A stretch of 38,850 bases of DNA from Alcanivorax sp. (GTDB lineage: Bacteria > Pseudomonadota > Gammaproteobacteria > Pseudomonadales > Alcanivoracaceae). Positions 36,401-38,850 of the stretch are shown here, piece after piece. The DNA lies in NCBI GenBank assembly GCA_013823245.1, contig PNLU01000021.1, forward strand, positions 1 through 38,850, written 5' to 3'. The position numbers were made by a program, and so were the translations under genes. The notes beneath the pieces were generated by a model. The model was not told the DNA's origin, searched no databases, and was given only the letters and a program-made list of their open reading frames with translations. Position 1 is the stretch's first letter. Every line of letters begins with the position of its first letter.

Positions 36401-38850
36401 ATCTGCGGCCCCTGTCTGCGCATCTGGAAAACGATCGCCTGGTGGTGGACGCGCAGCAAGGCAACCACAGTGTCATGCGCATTGTGTACGACCTGAGTCG
36501 CCCGGGCGCGCCACAGCTTTCTGCAGCACCCATTGCGGCCGGGCGAAAGGGGAGCGTGCATCTGCGCCCCTGGATGGCGATTGCCCAGGGCGGCAACCTG
36601 TCCCTGCACGATACGCAGCAAAGTGTGCGCCCGCCCATGCTGGGGGTGTATCAGCCGTCCGGGTTTGATATTCCGGGCAACGTATCAGGGCTGGCTCTCG
36701 GCAACAGCCTGGCCGCGATCCAGTACCGCTACGAGTGTGCACGGGAAGGCAACACGCGCAGCTACGAGTATCACGTTCAGTTGCTGGATATCAGCCGTCC
36801 GGCAGATGTCATGTTTCTGGACGCCATGCGCACCTTCGATTGCAATGTTATCCGGGACCGCTATGGTGCGCGCCCGGGGCTGACAGGTTATTCACCCCGT
36901 CTGGAACCGGTCATGCTGACCGATGACGGGATTCTGGTCACGGCAGAAGAGTCACTGCGCCTGACGGATACCCTGGTGCTGGATCTGGCCACCGCACTGC
37001 CACTGCCGGGGGCCGAAAATGTCAGCCTGGATACCCCGATCCGTCTGAACTTTACCCACCCTGTGCCGGTATCCGGTCAGGAAAGCGAACACGCCTACCT
37101 GTCTCGCTACCTGTCGATGCTGAAAGACGATGGCAGCGCGGACGGCGTGCCCGTATCGGTGACCTTGCGCCGTGCTGCAGGGAATCCGCGTGTTATCGAG
37201 ATCGTGCCCGACGCGGTACTGACCGCGCAGACCCGCTACCGGGTCACCCTGGAGGCCGATCTGGCGGCGCGCCGTACAGAAGGCCTGTTTGATTTCAGTT
37301 ATACCTTTACCACCGGCGACCGGCTCGGTGAGCCGGTCCGTATTCTGGGTGTGGACACGCCCTTCCTGCCCATCAGCGGCGGCCCGCTGACAGTGCGTGT
37401 GGCATACCCGGGTGATGCATCCGTGTTCCTGGTGGCCGGTGAACCTGCCGCCATTGCAGACAGTGAATGGCTGGATACGGACACCATGCGTTATACGCTG
37501 GAAGCGCCCGCCGCAGCGGCGCCGGGCGCCGCCAGTCTGGCCGTGGTCACCACTGACGGCTCACGGGACAACAGGCCCGGAAGCGTTATCTACGTCGAGC
37601 CACTGGTACTGAACAGCATTGCGCCCGCCATCGGCAACGTGGATGGCGGCACGACCGTGACGTTGAAAGGCCGTGGCTTGCGTGCGGATGCAGGGCGCGT
37701 TCGTGTGTTCTTCGGCAATACCGAAGCCGATGCCGCGACAGTACGACTGATCGACAGCGATACCCTGACAGTGACGGCACCGGCCGGTGCGCTCGGCCGG
37801 GTGGATGTGCGTGTGCAGCAGGACGATGGCCAGAGCGCCACCCTGGCACGGGCCTTTGAGTACCGGCAGCCGCCGCAGGCGAACATTCCGGTTGAGGCGC
37901 AAGTGCGTGATCTGGTGATCGACCCGACAGGCACCTGGGCCGTCGCGGCCACCAGCGAGGGCGTCATGATCGTCAACATCGCGGCCTCCACCTGGACCGG
38001 CCGTGGTGACAATCCGTTGTTGCCCGCAGACCTGCTCTCCATGATCGATGAGAACGGCAATGAGCGGGACGACCGCATTGAAGCCCTGGTGCCGTTGCCG
38101 GACGGTTGGCAGGCGCAGCGAATTGCCCTGTCGTTCGAGCGTGGCAGTAACCGTGTCCTGGTTACTGCACATCGAAACACCGGCGGTGAAGATCAGGGCG
38201 CCCTGTTTATCCTGGCGTTCGATCCGCTCGACATCAGCCAGAGCACCGTGGTGCGTGAACTCGCGCTGCCCGGGAATATCGCCCGGGGTCTCATTGCCGG
38301 GGGCAATCGTGCCCTGGTGACACTGGGCAGTGCCGGCGTCGGCATTGTCGATACCTACCTGCATACCCGTGCTTTCCTGCAGGCCCACATGCCTTTACCG
38401 GGTGCCGTGCCGGCGCTGGATATCGCTGCGCTGCCGCGTCAGGTTGGCACCGCTGAGCATTACGTTGTGGTGGGCGGTCGCATGGATCCGGCCACGCAGC
38501 GTCTGCTCGATGTGCAGCAGCCGGGCTCGCGCGGATTCTATGTGGTGGGCAATGATCCCGCGCAGGGTCTGCATGTGGTCTCCTCGCTCGACATTCTCGG
38601 CACTACGGTGTCGGTCAGCGGTCATCTCGCGATTGTTGCGGCCGGTGACGGCGGCATGGTGCTGGTGGATGTGTCTGACCCCACACAACCGGTTATTCGC
38701 GGTCGTGTTTCTGACATCGGCTATGTGCGTGATGTCAGCGTCTTGGGCCATGTGGTCTATGTCATTTCCGATCAGGGCGCGCTGGCATTCGATATCAGCA
38801 ACCCGGCTGCGCCACAACGGCTGCACGGCCAGATGGCCGGCGATTGGCAA
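24418..38850 (+). CDS. Giant exported Ig-repeat/propeller surface protein, incomplete at the right edge
   Basis: This single frame of 4811 codons has no stop before the window ends. I chose TTG at 24418: AGGGAAGG lies 8 nt upstream and a signal peptide follows (basic ASRIARR, then IVACAVLLPVCGLA and DD); no in-frame ATG fits. Layout by residue: Ig group-2-like at about 258-348; about 21 Ig-like modules at about 450-3040, each opening 'D.PP.V.I..P' and followed by 'DD.GV..V'; a linker at 3042-3220; LVIVD-like propeller repeats at 3228-3428 (VDISNFNHPYRVG, IADITDPALPIV); Big_5 at 3465-3581; IPT/TIG at 3585-3673; a second propeller at 3801-4188; Big_5 at 4198-4301; IPT/TIG at 4396-4481; a third propeller from 4492 on (LVDVSDPTQPVIRG). 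It is probably a secreted or surface adhesin. The C-terminus and anchor are not visible. Confidence 0.85.
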   Translation, partial: MFAGKEPAVISLVRASRIARRIVACAVLLPVCGLADDIRADTVIHGAGAGAIPYVATLSDCDSVARAEAGGQPLTLVRDASRGVCEARFHASGAQRLSPSVQIYYRDGSSRTLQESYPADDQQPPVVSLEGLAIEGDGDSQRLIVTLNASDNVDLRYLTANVLGIRASVLSAAGGVVSAVEDQAFAAASGARLYPLNNTQTQFQYVVPLRERLGAEAIASDAMVVLDVAALDAHGNQGSYSRVGFVGGQISERVESMAVMPNRLVITHPLQTPALVPVVNFQFRGEVALPGAGAGVSYSSSDPSLVGVSSGGVVFPVAETQGMPVTITVSYPGAEPIQVPVSVDFSVTINELVLEDVDEDNPFVIPRLNQFVALPALFARLSDGDQVMVPENWRRALTLVDARGVLDVNGAGMMRARGELDGSQPGRAQLTVPEIPGLSLAFPVHAHDAPPTVSVQAPARAEVGDEVLVQASASDDVGVARVDFLIDGAPVSSVTRAPYRMTLPIPHSLLGKTLSVTALAEDTAGQRTLSDAVALAVDGGPPPFVVPGMEIILPRDGQRAVESTPLKVQIERHLGDRMTEPDMKVRQIQMFLDGQQAGQIVAARFETRQVAGLQEEQLFEVWRGEVTLPSTSAAETSVGFSARMLGAEGEALDLPGQLIRVIRNRPPSAQIMAPVEGAAVTAGNSVRVQAQVADDAGPHGVRVELLERERVVATRTLPESDQGPRDALDPVVSQISFDYSTDEDDIGRQLALSVRVTDYHGAVFRTEPRLVSVVGDQPPTVAISHPAEGSAHVGGLPLEIRAQAVDDVGVTRVEFLVDGRLVGTAYQPPYRITLPTEPVQGLEQRLTLTARAFDTAGQQADAAPVHVLLGHDEIPPVVNLASPVISETSGGLDLAPVIENEQFVFKLTGYDNVGVTRLEVQGLSRAGDGQALLTGQASDVLDQNALPLQALAGTANGYSAAAIVRAPAFSGSGTQDIYQLRATVWDDTGNSSTLNVGVVVRADQPPTIVRVQPDKPAYVLSDTLRAGVQAVDDRGVHQLHYRLLNGGTVLQQGALVAANGDFVAMRNLQHNISIPVPALDLPNARHTLALEVTAYDSIGQASEPVSAELVVREDNEAPVINLTSPLPQSNLVAGSTTIFQWTGSDDNGLAGLRVTRADGVLVHERSLSGQQMNGQFSVSVPESGDTLTLLVRSEDIYGNVAERQWEYRISVDEPPVIEIRQPAPGLRVVEGEMLDVNFTVSDDRGVQNARVRIERDGQIEFEKVFSSQQVNAAINAGQFLHARLPVPTRPEQGEQFRFVVMATDTGNQTTTRDIDIVIVDDDNPPDVQMTKPASDLSRMPGDTIEISGTAVDDIHVDRVEVILRASQGDNQGEVTVLPWDGNLIRSDEIEEIRQPNPGSFGTTIVGRRHVTTFKGRVRLPASFVDHAGEHFDLLVRATDKGVNTGESPSRRLTVLADEEAPSIQMKKPGSTVVERTDARLDIQITDNIALASVRVFLITDGSELLYENTSITGASYHIAGVDIPLDSLLPVGPEGHAFTLRVEATDTSGNESVHMAESRLLPDQPPQVSVLHPQPAQRALAGSVAYRTLELRDDAPDDGISLLPIMTSMVEQGRAFTGVATMVNEVLQPRVRWTYPEAAASPQRLRLGGQTLLVLDAEAELAPLASLNGALVLESTQAVTYRIRQFWNDPCQAETVSAEHESYTLNLNDWLGANVARVEITPLYDGEETQGEQPLRRLVINTGQTAKLNSYTSEGRSHSVRGRPQLLLELRDAQASGGWSELQVFGAIRSTQATSRHGVATTIPVRPAGVRDMYLLAHAIDRFSDERGPIPLSILQHLEILPDEQAPGLQGMQPQSGTELVQGQVVPWRITVDDNTGVAQRLALTGADGNLLFEQTGLYGQGTHEFQWQVPANISPGLLSVFLQVEDPSGHRTAEEVLLPIRANAPPAVKLTAFSSYRVGSTYRRHFTDEARLALNEFWVRSGEPFRLGIEATDDTGLESLTLIRLLPGGGEHQERRWDFPFSCPDQPVRRFSNSADVTFDQTEPTEYVLRATDRHGRIRERRFIVNPESNVAPEIRIVTPGNNQIIAAGTFAIQVGVVASDDRALTANNFAVYANGVLLSASVVSNEPPGGEGAVLQAFNSIYDSFEHNYSIDVANEHGRRTSANAIERMLLLELPAGIAGQDTSITITATVTDSDGAAGTHEIMIDLAPDDILPEAILSRPTLGDRLIEAAFVDLHFSAYDNVKVDSIELYTAYGAQHPDGYVMGSYGAPVRSVTDIPAKDHNPITTQNIDTPNYVHRKQLARMPQIAETLDVVLAEVERVDMWVRMVVRDASGNTREREVSFPVRIDERPVVDVVEPLPGSRQVESAPLYVNVNAYDDVAIDSVRLTATRGGVTFYNVPLRQPPYAFSVPLPAYDAANPSNNIVDLHVEAIDSYGAAYGDLDNHTATESVQIEIVEDLPPVVVIASPANGSSLIEGQALLVEVNATDDLGVDRVALSVSGLITGERTIIDYEYPYEFLINVPYGQAGTPITLTAAVTEQRAANPRTVMAPDAVVVHVEADDEAPEVDVLQPASAGATAVEGRPLPFRVEARDNVRVTSVLAELLIDLDRDGTVAEHEVTDSIAFVAAPYQSAFTLRDFSHYFGAAAEEVSSVAARLRITARDGAGNVTIEQVPLTILRNQPPEVTAINILDSRGFSLGSAVSEITEGRRIIVAVEAEDLESGVERVTLYRALGEGGALTEVGTDVSAPFQFNVNVPLGRVGDTLVFRAIAEDVDGKVSALSAPRQLTITADQPPTAEIIQPANDLTAVIRGEAITVSVRATDDLGTEGIEKVVFLMNDVPAYTAWQSVSANQGTVAQEDIYRATLTPPDGSKGVTLQAVAYDIHGQTGSSQVVRVGVVEDTVRPRVEPLTPADGDVLTGGEPVRIAVAVNDIGDDARRVVVQDWIREYRDQNGDWVTLAETRVPLVRNDAREPGDTTPVSDPNNYYYIYWADFANGALLRRDMRRDERVRVMTRVTTDNHEVIHETLHEIGLPLDRRRHVIADMNAATPTSTERSRARDVYYSAVDQFRGPERTGALMTAWNTLDPILLEGAMGVPSLAQLYPGDAPAVMRTGLFMLDAMPVVASDGYGREYLYSSLLNSASEVFAGAITRLHSDENVLLAAKMGLPHTGVEAEGDTPFLRDLERAIERDEDTGARYYNNLAGELLLFSTRNAEGQFGLPYSLAGRVDMPFPEVLGVARSDNMVLVANGHGGVQAVDISNFNHPYRVGFIKPHGFARDVLIHDGFAFIAASEEGVVIADITDPALPIVARFDTLGIANRLALQGDRLYVTNMGADGRTAELTILDVRHPLRPTLHRNIQLTPARGDHAPDGVYDIMVAGNLAYATLMLSDQEDRPARSMIEIIELGQDDSEDRDITVPVITHAEPHWLDFAVRGVTLANGAVEIAAARGGVARLQLAELTVVQHQPGNGARQVSSDLEQVRIELSSVLDPASDLAGNVRVYRGELPFGEDISETVSVAFGTREGEEARRFIEVRAPEAGWQAGETYTVEVRTGLIPMASDTLTMSSPYRFRFHVSQAGAEAAPDILDIVPASGDVSGGTRVMLRGTGFGDQPRVTLGQLEAIVETVNHDPDTGRYSVEIITPPNYAGPAAVRVQNAAGLEDVVLGGFRYVDALRISFIEPGVVSTRQDGEGDRVNVVGFGFHPGVTLHAWPSNQPQNSRTDQAGSDRLRLESAERMSWAVPDFGEAYRGFLDVEVRDDAGRRFWVPRALFYGKLDSDRVLSPLPPMQPDADALPPDSLRLPPGRIMDLAADSELGLIYVLGRGLYTDNTPGQGVLTQEAFLRTQPPGWISLVHYQRDRLDEAAPMHGFGYMNLPQSLSPVAMHLSDTQLYVSAQGLPFSYIDVPYEGLPHLLVYERESRIPGGDQQPEARDRDLLYALPLPLAQAPQQLLQHGNLLIAPASDGVAILNIANPLRPGVVQVLRRALVNGAEIDLRPLSAHLENDRLVVDAQQGNHSVMRIVYDLSRPGAPQLSAAPIAAGRKGSVHLRPWMAIAQGGNLSLHDTQQSVRPPMLGVYQPSGFDIPGNVSGLALGNSLAAIQYRYECAREGNTRSYEYHVQLLDISRPADVMFLDAMRTFDCNVIRDRYGARPGLTGYSPRLEPVMLTDDGILVTAEESLRLTDTLVLDLATALPLPGAENVSLDTPIRLNFTHPVPVSGQESEHAYLSRYLSMLKDDGSADGVPVSVTLRRAAGNPRVIEIVPDAVLTAQTRYRVTLEADLAARRTEGLFDFSYTFTTGDRLGEPVRILGVDTPFLPISGGPLTVRVAYPGDASVFLVAGEPAAIADSEWLDTDTMRYTLEAPAAAAPGAASLAVVTTDGSRDNRPGSVIYVEPLVLNSIAPAIGNVDGGTTVTLKGRGLRADAGRVRVFFGNTEADAATVRLIDSDTLTVTAPAGALGRVDVRVQQDDGQSATLARAFEYRQPPQANIPVEAQVRDLVIDPTGTWAVAATSEGVMIVNIAASTWTGRGDNPLLPADLLSMIDENGNERDDRIEALVPLPDGWQAQRIALSFERGSNRVLVTAHRNTGGEDQGALFILAFDPLDISQSTVVRELALPGNIARGLIAGGNRALVTLGSAGVGIVDTYLHTRAFLQAHMPLPGAVPALDIAALPRQVGTAEHYVVVGGRMDPATQRLLDVQQPGSRGFYVVGNDPAQGLHVVSSLDILGTTVSVSGHLAIVAAGDGGMVLVDVSDPTQPVIRGRVSDIGYVRDVSVLGHVVYVISDQGALAFDISNPAAPQRLHGQMAGDWQ

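Noticed and set aside
1-38850. CRISPR arrays, tRNA and rRNA genes
   Set aside because: I saw no regularly spaced identical repeats, no tRNA-like cloverleaf and no rRNA-like sequence on either strand.

Overview
The window is GC-rich gammaproteobacterial chromosome. A FadL-type outer-membrane protein, a secreted protein resembling the alkane-induced PraB group, RND and MFS exporters and a giant Ig-repeat surface protein suggest a marine hydrocarbon degrader of the Alcanivorax type. That placement is an inference from gene content; no rRNA or other phylogenetic marker is present.

Layout. 1-2.0 kb: start of a GlxA-type regulator, a small membrane protein and a LysR regulator. 2.1-7.1 kb: a two-gene operon of a FadL-like porin and a 1186-residue Ig-like lipoprotein, closed by a strong terminator. 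7.3-11.4 kb: an envelope cluster with a PraB-like six-cysteine secreted protein and a decayed duplicate of it, a DsbC-like disulfide isomerase, an FKBP lipoprotein and, divergently, an orphan GspC-like protein. 11.6-16.1 kb: an accessory island with an IS110-type element, brnTA, an antitoxin whose toxin has been deleted, a relE/XRE toxin-antitoxin pair, two ~160-bp direct repeats, and an XRE regulator paired with an unknown protein. 16.2-24.1 kb: a flavodoxin-fold protein, a candidate structured leader or small RNA, a LysR-MFP-RND operon and a 14-TM type MFS exporter. 24.4 kb to the end: one reading frame of at least 4811 codons, still open at the right edge, encoding a giant exported protein made of Ig-like repeats followed by recurring LVIVD-like propeller, Big_5 and IPT/TIG blocks.

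The most notable pattern is a shared 19-bp dyad, consensus TGATGKCA-NNN-TGMYATCA with an internal T-N11-A typical of LysR boxes. I found it at eight intergenic places: before both LysR genes, the PraB-like gene, the FKBP-Dsb operon (two copies), the GspC-like gene, the flavodoxin gene and the giant gene. It suggests one LysR-controlled regulon that joins export, disulfide formation and surface proteins.
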